Source: Galerina marginata
Lineage: Eukaryota > Basidiomycota > Agaricomycetes > Agaricales > Galerinaceae
NCBI GenBank assembly: GCA_023014335.1
Contig: JAECYW010000001.1
Location: forward strand, 1,550,001 to 1,614,000
Direction: 5' to 3'
DNA length: 64,000 nucleotides
Every line of letters starts with the position of its first letter. Positions within the stretch are counted from its first letter, which is position 1. Positions 35,004 through 47,361 of this stretch are shown piece after piece. A program made the translations under genes and the position numbers. Under the pieces are notes generated by a model. That model was not told where the DNA came from, searched no databases, and saw only the letters and a program-made list of their open reading frames with translations.

Positions 35004-35046
35004 TGATGGTAATAAATATGTAAACCACAGAGAAGCAGATGTAGAG

Positions 35047-35056
35047 TGACGTGTCA
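35047..35056. promoter_or_regulatory. TGACGTGTCA, bZIP/UPRE-like motif
   Basis: A near-palindromic ACGT-core site about 150 bp upstream of the ER Hsp90 start. TGACGTG is the core bound by Hac1/XBP1-type bZIP factors in the unfolded protein response. That fits an ER chaperone gene. The link is an inference from motif and context only. Confidence 0.4.
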
Positions 35057-35334
35057 GTTTCGTGGCCGACTCTCAGGATCGGTGATCATGTAGTCTCGAC
35101 ATTCATGTGGTCATGCCACAGGGCCTCGTGATCGCGAAGGTTCGACACTGGACAGTAAAGCTACAGTTTGAAAATCGGCGACCTTACAAGGTGGAATACC
35201 GGGACTTGTGCACTCATATTCATATTCTTATAACAAGGCTCGCCGTTTTAAGGATGGCGGGGGACAAACTCGCACCTACTTCCCTTGAACAATGTTCGTA
35301 GGCGAACAGATATGGTGTACAAATACATACTGCT

Positions 35335-37858
35335 TCAACCATCAACGTGAACGGAGAGTTTTGGGGCAGACAGCCGTGAAAGATAGTCCTACCATGGAAC
35401 ATGTATAATTAGAACATGCCAAGAAGCAGCTTAACTGGTAGCTCACCCTGACCCATCTCTCTCGTTGGCCTGCTACGTGGTCAAATGTGATATACCTTTT
35501 ATCGTTCTGAGAAAGGGCAATGAGCAAGATTGACAGATGGGAAGCAGTAGAAACAAACCTTCAAGACCTTCTCCATCTCCCGTATATCAACATTCTTTGC
35601 CAAAGCCTTCATATCTACTTTCTCTTCGCCGTCCTCACCTATGTCCTCAGCATCAATCTGGAGGCCGCCACTGACGCCTTCGCCTCCGATTTTGCTTAGG
35701 CGACCCCAAAACTCCACGAATGAGTTTTCTTCCATCATTCGATCGAAGGCGATGCGTGCCGCGCTTGTTCGTTCTCTCTGCCATTTATCGAACTCTGCTT
35801 CGAGCTGTTCAACATTGAAACCTAGTCTGACGACAGGTGGTGATAACAGAATAGCCTGCAAAGGCAAAGCACCGAATGCCACAGCCAGAGATGGCGCATT
35901 CCCTTCAAAGAGATTATGCAAGGCGACAAGTTGCTTGGAACGAAGACTAGAGATATGAGCGTGGAACAGATGTAATTGTTGGTTGATAGGAAGTGGAGAA
36001 TGTGTAAAACGAGGATCAGTTTTCAGTTGAGGTAGAGCATTGTCCCAGGTAGTCTAATGAAAATAAGGTTAATAACAGTTCTATTGGAAAAAGGCTCGTA
36101 CCTGGGGCTCACGGATTGCGTCTGTCAACAAGGTCCTATAGCAAAAAGGGAAAGGAAAAAGAAACAATGAGTGCCGTAGTAGGCATTCCAAATCTCAAAA
36201 TCCATGCGCACATAAAAGTCCTTTCTCCTTCTTCTTTGCTTATTCCCATTTTTGACCGCTCAATATCGGCGTTGAGACGTTGTCGCTCAGCCTTGATCCT
36301 ATCTTCCCGCTCCTTGACAGCCTTGTTCCTTCTTTCTTCACGATCAGCAGGACCATCGTGTGGGGATATTTCTCTTGGAATTGTGGATAAACTGTCGACC
36401 TTGTTGGAGGACGTTCGAGCATCGTTTCCTTTCACAAAGGTGTTGTACAACTCTTCTCGAAGGGAGGATGAGCCGACAGCTTCATAACGAGGATCCTTGT
36501 GGATAAGTTTCTTGGCCTAAAAATGTAGCACAAGCTTCACTTGTATAATTAACAGATAATGAGATTTTACCTCTTTCCAAGAGGTGCCCTGTGCAATAAA
36601 GGCGTGTTCTTTAAGAAGTGCAAAGAATTCCGCTTCGGTTATCATTGCAGCCGATCTTTTTTCTGAAACTCCTGGGTAAGTCTCTGTCACCCTGGGCGAA
36701 CTAAATGAAACTTACGTTCCCCAAGCTCCTTCAAAAATTCTCTGAACCTTTTTTCCCGCTCTCTATCGTCTCGACCCCAGCCATAAAAGCGGCGATCTTT
36801 CTTCCAGGACCTTCGGAAGTCGGTCCAACTTGCTCTTGTGCTCTTTACATCGTCTTTAAGAAGGCGCTCAAATTCGTCTTTTGGATTGACTGATTCGGTT
36901 TCCTTCTTTACAGTTGACTGGCGTAATTCTCGGGCTCGATCCTTGCAGTATTCGTCAAAAGCTTCCCGTCTGGCAGCCACAGAAGGAAGAAGGACATAGC
37001 GAGGATCCTGAATAAATTTAGGAAGAGATAAATCCCAAGGATGTAAGGGGTTGATATTCTTTTCGCGGAGCAGAGTCTGCAAACGGAGTTGAAAGAATTG
37101 AAGATTCCAAAATATCAGGGACGAACTTTGAACAATGCCTTTCCCTCCTCTATAGAAAGGTCAACTCGGTGAGGGATAACGATGTTCGCTGCTTCTCGTG
37201 ACCTCTGAGCTGCCGATTCTTCGTCTTTCCTCCTCTCCTCGGCTCGTTTCCGTTCTTCCTCGGCCTCCACTGCAAGCTGTTCAGCAGCCTCGCGTTGCCA
37301 TTCTTCGTCCCCGTCTTCGGTGTCGTCTTCACTTTCTTCCTCCTCATCCTTATCTTCCACCTTTGCCTTCTTGTTTATTACCACTTCATCGAGTGGAACA
37401 GTCTCTTCGGCCTTTCTCTTGACATTCCCTGCTTGAACTGGCGAGGGCGTCGTCTCCGAACCTCCGCGCTGTGACTCCTGGGCCTGCAGTGCTTCCAGAG
37501 CAGGTTTTAATTCGTCAGGTACGACCCAGACACTTTCTTTCTTGACCTTGTGGGAATAAAAGACATTTCCTTCGGTTGTCGTCACCCGTAGCCAATCTGT
37601 GCCAGGGATGGGTACTTTCAGGAGGGGTTTCTCTTTCTTTTGGCTATTCGGTTGCGATTGTATGGAGAGGAGAGGTAGGATGGGACGACTATAGGTTGAT
37701 TCCCGAGTCAGAGAATTGTAGTAATAAGGCAGCCCATTTGGTCCTGATAAAATCAGATTATATTACTGAAACATACGAACGAACGGTAGGCAAATACCAA
37801 GGTGTTCAGTCCACCCTTGCGGAAGAGGAGGGATTGGTAAACCGGCGTTCGACATCAT
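35335..37858 (-). CDS. WW/FF-domain transcription elongation and splicing factor (TCERG1-like)
   Basis: Nuclear protein that couples RNA polymerase II and pre-mRNA processing (TCERG1/CA150, fission yeast Dre4, related to yeast Urn1). The start at 37858 (MMSNAGLPIPPLPQGWTEHL) leads into WW1. After an intron WW1 continues as GPNGLPYYYNSLTRESTYSR. WW2 is VPIPGTDWLRVTTTEGNVFY with SHKVKKESVW. A charged region follows with a candidate NLS (NKKAKVED) and an acidic stretch. FF-type modules come next: EEGKALFKTLLREKNINPLH; DPRYVLLPSVAARREAFDEY; RASWTDFRRSWKKDRRFYGW; and near the C-terminus FNVEQLEAEFDKWQRERTSA. The final exons read NDKRYITFDHVAGQRERWVR then DYLSRLSAPKLSVHVDG, stopping at 35335. Confidence 0.85.
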
Positions 37859-38221
37859 GGAAGCAGACTCCAGAGACAACGCTCGAGCTATTAGTTGGTC
37901 AACTCACGATCCCGTGACTTAAGTGATTACCGGTACCGGTGGTTAAAGGTTATTTTTAGTTCTTGCTCTGTTCTGAACAACTCCTCCCAGGCTGAGGCCA
38001 AGAACAGGCGTAAAATGTGCACCATCACCATACCCCCACCTTCCATCCGCATGCGGATGGAGAAACAGACAGACTATCCCACCGTTTGTTCCCCGATTAC
38101 CTCGACCCACATATAAACCCCAGTCCAAAATGCACCAATGCTGCCCTTACCCATCTGACTCCCTGTGGGCCCCCAAGTCTCGACACCTTTCGCGATAGGC
38201 GTAAATCCGAGAACTAACAAT
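37859..38221. other. Divergent spacer, WW/FF gene and MFS transporter
   Basis: 363 bp between two divergent start codons. It contains a short inverted pair around CCATCCGCATGCGGATGG at 38042-38059, a perfect 18-bp palindrome about 165 bp before the MFS ATG. No gene is supported. Confidence 0.4.
38042..38059. promoter_or_regulatory. Perfect palindrome CCATCCGCATGCGGATGG
   Basis: An 18-bp perfect palindrome sits between the WW/FF gene and the MFS transporter. It contains inverted CCG/CGG triplets around a six-base centre, as in binding sites for dimeric Zn2Cys6 regulators. Function is inferred from form only. Confidence 0.4.
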
Positions 38222-40888
38222 ATGGAGTTGCACAAGGATATGACCAAAAGAGTTTTATGGAAGCTAGACTGCCATATCTTACCTCCACTTGCTCTTGTCA
38301 GTAACGCGCCCGTTCCAGACGGCGCACCTTCTCTGATGCATTTTGTTCTCATAGCTCTGGTTGGCGAATTTCATCGACAGAAGCAATGTCGGAAATGCTA
38401 GGTGAGAATTCGCAGCCGTATTTCTTGATCGACTTGTTTAGCAACCTCTCAGGATCGCAGGACTCGAAAAGGACACACACTTGAAGGGAAATCAATTCAA
38501 CTCCGTACTTGCGGGTAGTTATATTATTTATCTCCCAGTGTCTATGTATTGATTTAATATACAGTGTTCTACGTCACGTAAGTGGGCAGTGGTGGTTTGC
38601 AGCAATATCTGGAACCATCATCCTAGGTATCTCCTCGTAGAACTGCCGTCAAACATAGTGTTGAAGAAAATGAAGGCCAATGTATGTTTTTTATTGTTCC
38701 GCTTGCCCAATTTAATTCAAGATATATAGCGGTGGATTCCTCTCCTCGTGTGTTTGTGGGGAATTATTACAACCCTCTCTTCATTGGTGCGCTTAAAAGA
38801 CGGCGTTGAACTCGAGCTGTGCGATTTAATTAACACTATCAGGCCAAAAACTTTCAAGGTCTTATCGTGATCCGACTCTTCTTAGGTCTCTTTGAGGGCG
38901 GCTTGCTGCCGGGCATCGTAAGTCTTTCTAAGCTGCATCTTAATGGCGCTCTAACTGATCACCATGGCAGATTCTGTATTTAAGTACGATATACAAGCGT
39001 CACGAGTTGCAATTAAGGTAATTCCCCGCATTGTTTAAAATAAGCCTTCATGGCTAATTGGATGGTCGATTACAGGGTGGGCATATTTTACGCTTCTGGT
39101 AGGTTTTTCACTTCTTCGATCAAAATACTTTGATGTCAACGGCTATGAAGCCTCGTTATCTGGGGCCTTCGGAGGCAAGTATTATTTCTGTAGCTTCTTC
39201 TCCAGGCACAGACTTAGGAAGCATATGCACAGGACTTCTCGCTACGGCAATTCTGAAAATGGATGGCGTTGGCAATCTGGCTGGCTGGCGATGGATATTT
39301 GTACGTGACTTTGAAGTATTTTTTACCCCGCCGACCTGTAACCTGAGCCGCTTTCTAGATCCTGGAGGGTATCGCCACGGTTATTGCAAGTTTTATAGCC
39401 GCGTATTTCTTGCCAGAAAGCCTCGAAACCGCTTCATTCTTTACTGAAGAGGAGCGGGCTTTTGCTCGTAAGCTCTCGTCGCCTCTTGGAAGTGTCGTTA
39501 ATGGCTTACATTTCCTCAGTCAAACGTTTTCGATTGGATGATACTACTATTCGAGATTCTACCCCGGAAACCCCTTCTCTCACTAAGTCCCTCGAAAAGG
39601 GGGAAGACGATATCCACACCGAACTGGCAGACGCGTCTAAGCCCTCCCAACAAGAAGAAGTATTTGAATGGAGAGAAGTCTTCCGTGGTAAGTCCCCCGT
39701 CGACGGTTAGAGATCAATTATTGAGACTGTACCAGGAGTGTGGGAAATCCAAGTCTGGTTGACTGGGCTTGCCTACTTTGGGCTCATTGTCAGCCTGTAT
39801 TCCTACTCCTTATTCCTGTGCGCATTTGCCTTATTTGTTCCATAATGGGAGTTGCTGACAGCTGGACAGACCGACCATCGTAGCAGGACTTGGGTATACT
39901 GGATCAGCTGCTCAGCTTCACACAGGTACTCTCCTTTTGTTATGTTTGTCGGGGTTTCACACGCCTTTTTGTTAGTTCCCCCGTATGTTCCAGCTGCAGT
40001 TCTCACAGGTGCGTGAATTATCGAAGATGGCACAAATACATCGTCTGACACCAGGTTCGTATACTTGTAGTCGTTATCGCATTCTTGAGTGATCGTCTTA
40101 AGTGGCGAGGCCCGTTCATCTTAATATGCCTACCTCTCGCTATTATAGGTAGGCGATTACATTTACCTGCAAGCCGTCCTGCTAAGATCAGAAGGCTATA
40201 TCCTTGCCATAACCGCCGAGAATAACCGAACGCGGTACATTGCTGTATTTTTCATGGCTGCTGGAGTGTTTGTCTCTCCTCAATCTTGCTATATTCGCAA
40301 GTCTGATTTCTATTTAGCTATCCCTCTGCACCTTGTATTCTGTAAGGCTCAGGACAGAAACCGCCTATCAGTGGCTCACCGATACATTCACAGATCTATT
40401 CTCCCCAACAACAGCAGCGGTCACTACAAACGAGCATCTACTACAGCGCTCCAGCTAGCTATTGCCAATGCAGGGTAATTGTTCTTTTCGTTGATCCAAA
40501 TACCCTTCTAACTTGATACTTGTAGCGGCTTTGTGGCAACCTTCGCATATACTCCAGGTACTTTTTTTCGTTCATTCGTTTGAGACTTAGATGAACTAAG
40601 CTCGGTTTAGACCAAAAACCCAAGTATATTCGCGGACACACGATATCACTTGCATTTGTCTGCGTTGCCTGGATTTTAGTTGCTTTGAATGTGTACGTCC
40701 TTCCTATCATTTGACCACTGTGATCATGTTGAAAAATATTCACCAGTTCTTACTGCCTTTGGGAGAACAAAGCTCGCAAAGAAGGTCGTCGACAAGATAA
40801 CTTGACGAAATATCAAGCATTGGTCGAGGAAGGGAAAACTAGTGCTCCTATTGGCGATAGACATCCAGATTTCCGTTTCACTCTATGA
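38222..40888 (+). CDS. MFS transporter, anion:cation symporter (DAL5/allantoate permease) family
   Basis: Plasma-membrane carrier of the DAL5 family, whose members take up vitamins, allantoate and similar organic anions; the substrate here is unknown. The start at 38222 gives MELHKDMTKRVLWKLDCHIL, a short N-terminus for the family, so an upstream exon is possible. The family signature is spliced from PPLAL and LWLANFIDRSNVGNAR. Then come IAGLEKDTHLKGNQFNSVLA, VFYVTYLLVELPSNIVLKKM, VIRLFLGLFEGGLLPGI, YKRHELQLR, and GNLAGWRWIFILEGIATVIA. The central loop holds FEWREVFRG, and later motifs include YSLFLPTIVAGLGYTG and SILPNNSSGHYKRA. It ends GDRHPDFRFTL at 40888. It is split into many exons, some tiny, and one intron uses a GC donor. 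Confidence 0.9.
38565..38577 (+). other. 13-nt micro-exon of the MFS transporter
   Basis: TGTTCTACGTCAC lies between ATACAG and GTAAGT. Joining GTACTTGCGG, this 13-mer and GTATCTCCTCG gives VLAVFYVTYLLVELPSNIV, the expected second transmembrane region of DAL5-type carriers. Skipping it breaks the frame. Confidence 0.8.
39175..39232 (+). other. GC-AG intron in the MFS transporter
   Basis: The exon SLSGAFGG ends at GGAG and is followed by GCAAGT, not GT. The acceptor is ATGCACAG. Splicing gives LSGAFGGLLATAILKMDGVG, which matches the family. GCAAGT is the standard form of the rare GC donor. The exon before it (39151-39174) is only 24 nt and the one before that (39076-39098) 23 nt. Confidence 0.75.
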
Positions 40889-41104
40889 CGGGCTCCATGA
40901 CCTTATCCGCTTTTTATACGTTATACAATTACGAAATACACAATCCATTGCTATCGTTACAAATGCGTAAAATAAAATGTCAATGAATGAGATGGTAGAT
41001 AAAAAAAACTATGCTCGACAATGAAGACAGACATCCCAGGGTTCATGCATAAAATCTGGTGGGGATAAAATCAACCAACTGAATCATCGGACTGGAGGAC
41101 CAAC

Positions 41105-44100
41105 TCACTTCTTGTTAATCTGGAAAAGGAACAGTTCGAAGTTGACCTTGACTTTACCATTGAATAAAGCTAGAGAAGGTCGTTTCTCGTACTTCGCCTG
41201 GAGAAGGTCTTCCATGCGAATGTCCTCCTCGGCAATACGAGAGGTAACACCGAGAATGGAAGAGTCGAGCGTCAAATTGAAAACTCCTGCCAAATTGGAC
41301 GACATAGTGACTTGCAGCTTGTCGAATTGGCGGGGAGAATATTGATCAATAGAAAGCAGGATCCCCCTATCGTACAGTTTCTTTGCTGAATACAGGTACG
41401 AGCCAAACTGAGGAGCCTGTCCTGTTCTCTGAAGGTCACGAAGGTGGAAGTACTGTTTAGTGAAGGGAAGAACAGATCGCTTTTTCCTGGACAACAGATG
41501 AGTGAGTACGCTTACATACAAAAATAAAATACGTGCCCTTTCCCTTTCTGCATGGTGTTCATGGCGGTTTCCACATAACTGTTGTAGCTGTCAATCTGCT
41601 CTTCAAAGTACTTCTTCCGTTCAGCCAGTTGACGAAGCGCTTCATTCATGCTCTCCATTTCTTGCTGGCGTTGAAGCCGCTTTCTATGCTTGCTGCGCAC
41701 ATCACCTGCGATTGCATTAAGAATACCTTGGAAACCATCTTCACGAGTGATTTTCCCTTGCTTCTCCAGTTCAAGAAGGTTCGAAATTGCAAGAGCTTTT
41801 ACAGCGGCAAACTTCAGCCTGAGACAAGTCAATGTCGATAAGGTAGGAGAACTTGGGCACTTACGATCGAATATCCTCCAAACGATAAGCCGAATCAGTG
41901 GCCATGGTGGATGGTTGACGTCTTGGCATTTGGCGTATTTCATTCTCGATTTCTGCTTCAAGGATATCCTCCCAAAGGAGTTCATCGCTTTCCGTTACAG
42001 GTCGCATGAGGGATTCCAACAAATCCTGCGCAGGTTGTACACGGAGTATGGCTAGCACTCCTCGTTTAGCCTGCACCCAGAGAGTCTTCTCTTCCGCATG
42101 AGGGTCTACAAAACAATAAGATACCACCCGCCGGTTCTTTGTGAAGGCCAACACACCTTGGACATAAGCAAAGCGGTTAGTGAGCTCAAGAGTGATGGCG
42201 GTGTCTCGGGCATCCTTAAGTTCTTCGTTATCTAGGTGTGGAACGCCCCCTAATTCGGCCAAGATGACCTTCATGGTATCGTCATTGTTGGACTCCTGTC
42301 CCAACTTCATAAGTAAAGGACACTGGTGCACGACAAAGTCCAACAAACCAAAAAATCTTGATGTTGCAACAGCAAAGAATGCACTGTATAAATCTCGTTA
42401 GGTGATATGTATATTGGTTTCGGCTGAACGGTTGCATCCATAAATTCGTGGGCATGGAATTGCGCTTCAGCATCCGGCACATCAGCAACTAAAAAGAAAA
42501 GACATTAAGAAGAAAATTGAGAGATTTGACGACATACCCTCAATAAACCAAGTGGAGAGTTGCTGGATCGCTTTCCTTACAAAATCGTTGATAGGAACGT
42601 AACTTGGCTTGTCGTCGTCAAACTCTAGACTGCTGGTGATCTGGGCTAGCACTTGGGAGATCTGGGCAAGATTTTTCTTTCCAGTCGTGATATTCACCGT
42701 TTTGGGGACTATGTCAAACATCTCAGGGGCACTACACATAATTGTGTCAGAGTTAACTCGGCTGAAGAGATCTACTCACATCAGGGCGGGATTGATATAT
42801 CGGTAGAATATCAGTCGTCCAAGACAGGCTCCATATACTTCCTCAGGACAGCCAGGGAATTTTGCCTATAAAAATAGGTTTTAACAATCTCAATAACAAC
42901 GCAATGGGAACAAACCCGAAGACATAGCAAGGTTTCCCTGGCCAGATACCGCATGCTATAAGGCATCTTCTTCGTTGATTGGGTGATGACATTCAGAAAT
43001 GCTTCAGTCCACCATTGGAGAACTTGAAGATCTAGTGTTAAACATTAATATATTATTAATGAAAGCTGGTCAGAGAGTGAGAACTTACGGCGGATGTATA
43101 TTGCCCTTGTATCTGGATCTGTGACCGCGTCGCGGAAGGGTATATCCTTCGCAAAGAGACTTGGTTTGCCTGACCTCATTTCTTCAACGTCAACGCGAGC
43201 TCGGTGGATCTGGTGAGGTTGGTGGATGAATCGTGGTGCACTTCGAAGACAAAGAAATTTGCTCACCGCGGACGGGTCAGCCTCAAGGTCAAGATCGTCC
43301 GCGTCAATAAGTTCGCGGATGATGGCTTGGAAGGCATCGCGCACGTAGGTCACTTGTCGGGGTCGAACATAATGGACCGATATATTGAGGTACATTGGAT
43401 ATCCCGTGATGATATCTTCGATGGTTGAAGCGTTGTCGATCTCTTCCCTGATAGCAAGCTGAGGGTGAATGTTAACTAATGGAATGAAATATGAATGGTG
43501 TTCCACGAACCTGGAACAGTTTGAGTAGTAGGAAATCTTCTCTTCGATCTTGCCCGTACCCAAAAAGAGTAAGAACAACGCGTTCAGTGAATCTACGAGT
43601 TGACTCGGGTTTATCAGCCATGGAAAGTCGAACGAAAAGTCGACTGAGATATTCGCCACGAGTTTGAAGTAAATAAAAGAGTTGCTGGTAAAGTTCCAAT
43701 TTACGGCGAGCATCTTGATCCAGTGTGTTTGGACCCGAAAATGGATCGCCATGGGCAGCAAGAAGGGAGACTCGTGCCGCATGCAATGCCGCGCTGTCTC
43801 CTCCGTGTTTCCTCCTGGCCTTGATGAAGTCTTCAAAGCTTTTAAGGTTCTGAACAACGAGCGCGATCTTGGTGTCAAGATCATTAATGTCGTTTTCTAA
43901 CGCTTGATTTTCTCTGATATGCTCCACGACTCGTTTCCGCAACCGTTCGACTTTTATTTCTTCTTGGAAGTCGGCCTCCGAGTCATCTAAAAGATGAACA
44001 AAGTTTTTTATCGTCCCAACAGTCACGTTCTTGCCCAGGGTCAGCTGTCGGTATTGCTCGCGCGTTTCTTTGGCACGGAAGAGAGACTGGATTTTTACCA

Positions 44101-47100
44101 CCTTACTTAAGTTAGCCCGATAGTACTCCATCTTCTTGCGGAAAGCCAGCCGCTGCATTGCACCACGGAGCAAAGCCTGGAGCAACGTGGCGACGTGATG
44201 ACTTCGGCGTAAATGGTCTCTCCAAGCACGGTAATCTCGTCTCAGTAGAGCCCCTCTGCCTGCAGCCTGGACGCCGATGACATCAGGGATAGCAATGTCA
44301 AGCTTCTTATCCAATTCTCGATGTTGGTTGCGAATCAGGGAAGCCTTGGCTAGCGCTTGCAATCGCCCGACAGCTTTCGTGATCTTGACATCCATTAAGG
44401 TCTTGTGAATGCTAACATGCTGTTGACGTATCAAGTTGGCTCTGGCACGAGCTTGTAAGCCGACTATGACGCTGGTGGCTTTTCGTAGACCTCGGATGAG
44501 CATTAGTAATCGCTTTCTCGCCAGGTATGTTCGCACAGCGGCCTGGATGGCGATGACTACGTGAGTCACATTCTCGAGTTTGGCCAGTTGTGATCTTAGT
44601 CTTCTCCGCAAGATTAGACCTCTGCAATGAGCCTGCAATGAGACAATGCTCCTTTCTGTACGATGCAGACCACGCATACGTTGTTGTATTTGATGTCGAA
44701 CGAGCACCCCTCTGGATTGGGCTTGGAGGGCAATGACAGATAAACCGATCTTGGGCAAGAAGAAATATTTGGTAAGTTCTTTTTGTGTCCGTCGTAAGAT
44801 ATGTCCACGGGCAACAGCTTGAAGGCGCTTTGTTGGGACGCTTATTTTGCGTAAGGCGGTCTTCAAACGGCTAAACCGACGGCGTTGCAGCACACCCCGC
44901 ACCTGTGACTGTATTTTGACGATGTATCTGATTGAGTTCTTTAAGGAACATAGATGAGCATCCCGCCGCCTGTTGGCAAGAATGGCTCGAGCTCTGGCCT
45001 GCAATGCAATTGCCCAAGGAGTCAAGTCATCTCGGGACTTTCGTTGAGCCGTTATGCCTCGACGGACCAGCACGCCTTTAGAATGTGTTTGGAATTTGGA
45101 AATATGCCGTTCTGCAAGGCGCATACGATCCTTAAAAGCCATCAAAGCTCTCCTGGCAATGTATCCACGAGCACGAGCCTGAAGCGCAATGATAGACGAC
45201 TCGTTTTCAAGCAAGAGCCTATCTCGTCCTGTTGGATAATTAGCGATCAGAAAATGAAGCAAATTTGTGGCGCTCACGCTCGTCTTCCGTCTCTACTTCG
45301 ACTTCGGGCTCTTCATCGATCTCTTTAGCCAATTCTCGACCAACATTGCCGAAGTTAGGCATGGCCACTCCAGCCTCCTTCAAACCTTTCTGTGTTTGTT
45401 TGAGTTGGTCGTCCTGAGAAGTGTAGATGACCTAGTAGGTTGCCTATCCGCTGTGCTAGACCGCGTCTGGCAAGTAGATGACTATGGAAATTGAGGATTT
45501 ACTTGTCCTCAGAAGTTAGGAATAACATACCTTAATGCATGAATACAGTATATAACTTTCGGAAGGTTCTTCTTCTCGTACAGATCTGTGAGTTCAAAAA
45601 TAAAACCCTTGATAGAACAAACGTAAGTGGAATAACAAGTGGTATTGAACAACCTTATACTTGCCTCTGGCAATCCTACTTGCCGAACAAACGTAAAAAA
45701 ATGGTTGATGTTATCGGAATGACGGAAATCTAGCTTTGGAGCCTAAATGTCCGAGTTTTTGAATGAATGTACGAGTAAAGCCAAAAATTTCTAGACCCAC
45801 TTCGTATATTCTTCGAACAGCCCCTTCACCCTGAAAGGCCCGGACGAGTTTCGCCAAAACTACACCATTGCGTAGACCATCTTCCATTTCAACAACACCA
45901 AACTCTAGTTCTTCTCCCAAACAACCTTCTATCCACTGTTGGGCCTCGCCAACATGACAAAGGTATTCGTATGCTTGAAGGAGGTGCCGCTGTTTGTCAG
46001 CCCAAGACCCACCAAGAAGTCGAGAAGACGGCGTTGGAGCGGCAAGATTGGGAGCTTTCAGTGGTACCCGACCGGGCAAACCTGCAACGCCGTCACCGCG
46101 AAGTATCCCTGAAGGTGTCGGCGTTTGCTTTTGAATATCCATATTGGCTTCATTGTTCCGCAACCTCCGCATTCTTTGCAGCCGGCGCTCTGTAAGGTCC
46201 TCGGATTTCTTAGAAGGACCTTGCTCGCCGACCCAAGAATCGTCACCATCGCCGCTAGCAATACGGGGAAGGTGATTTCCAAGTTTGCGCTTCCCAGTGA
46301 GCGACAGCATTTCGCCGTAAGACTCTGCTTTCTTCTTCGACATATATGAGCTTCGGTAAGGAGCTGGGTGCATAACAGAAGACGTCGAGGAAGACTGGGT
46401 AGGAGGGGAAGACAGATCTACCGAGGAAGTGGAACTGTTTCGAGATAACGGTCGAAGGTGAGTGGATGAACTTTGGACACTCGTTTCAGAACCCAAGGCG
46501 GAGCGACTGTTCGAAAAGATGCTGTCTGATGTCTTTGGGCTGTCAGATTTCAAAGGGGAAGTCGGGGTCATGGGACCAATCCTTGTACCGATAGAATCCA
46601 TCCAGCTATTAGACGTTGAATCAAGCGTGTGGGCCCTATGTGAACGGGCTATAAGACGATACAATGGCTACTGAGTCTGGCCCACTTGGTGAATTTGGTA
46701 CCGTTTCCGTGGTATTGGTACGCCATGGTGATGATGGCTTGGTTGGCGAAAGTTGGAGAGGTATATGGATTCGATTAGGGATAGAAGATGTGGGCGAATC
46801 AGCTTCAACCGACACTCCCGTAGAATTAGGAGACAAAGGCGACGCAATAATAGGTGCAGGCATCGTCTGCCTCTTGAGGTATTTAGGAGTGCTGTATGCG
46901 TCTCTGGTTGATGTAAATGAGGTGGGAGTAGGTGGCCGATCGCGATCCTGTATACTGTGGTTGTCCGTGCTTGAAGCTGTACCTCCACTGGTGTTCGTAA
47001 CTGGACTCCTAAATCGCGAGGGCTCTTTGGTTGGGCTTGGCGTTGAGTTCAGGGTATCTTCCAAAAGAGCGTCTCTGGACCGCTCTTCCCATCTGCCCCG

Positions 47101-47361
47101 CACAAGATCCAAACTGTTTCCTACTCTATGCGAAGGAGTCCATCTTCTGGGAGTGACAGATCCAGCGGAAGAACCTGTCGTATTGGTTAAAATGCCGATA
47201 CTTGATTGCGAGTTACTTCGAGATAAGGAGGTCCCGCCACTACGAGATGAGGTGCGCTCCAAAAGACGCGTTTGGTACGCAAATGGTGCTGAGGAACCTG
47301 ATCGAGAGCCGTTGGAGGCACCATTAGAGGCAGTAGAGGAGACGGAATTTGAGCGATCCAT
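41105..47361 (-). CDS. IQGAP (Rng2/Iqg1-like) actin-ring scaffold
   Basis: Scaffold for actomyosin ring assembly that binds actin, calmodulin or myosin light chains and small GTPases. The start at 47361 (MDRSNSVSSTASNGASNGS) begins a Ser/Pro-rich leader of about 500 residues. A calponin-homology domain follows near 45540-46000 (AYEYLCHVGEAQQWIEGCLG, MEDGLRNGVVLAKLVRAFQG, LYEKKNLPKVIYCIHAL). Thirteen IQ-like repeats lie near 44040-45200 (IIALQARARGYIARR, IVKIQSQVRGVLQRRR and others), spaced by about 30 residues. A coiled-coil, a RasGAP-related domain (HYVRPRQVTYVRDAFQAII) and a RasGAP C-terminal domain end at 41105 (VKVNFELFLFQINKK). Two long open frames overlap near 46640-46720 in different frames. 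Either a 73-bp intron from GTACC to CTTATAG or a one-base insertion explains this. Confidence 0.9.

Larger units (their letters stand above)
34899..35334. promoter_or_regulatory. Upstream region of the ER Hsp90 gene
   Basis: About 435 bp between the Hsp90 start (minus) and the stop of the next minus-strand gene. It holds a TATA-like box and a palindromic ACGT-core motif, listed separately. No coding sequence is supported. Confidence 0.45.
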
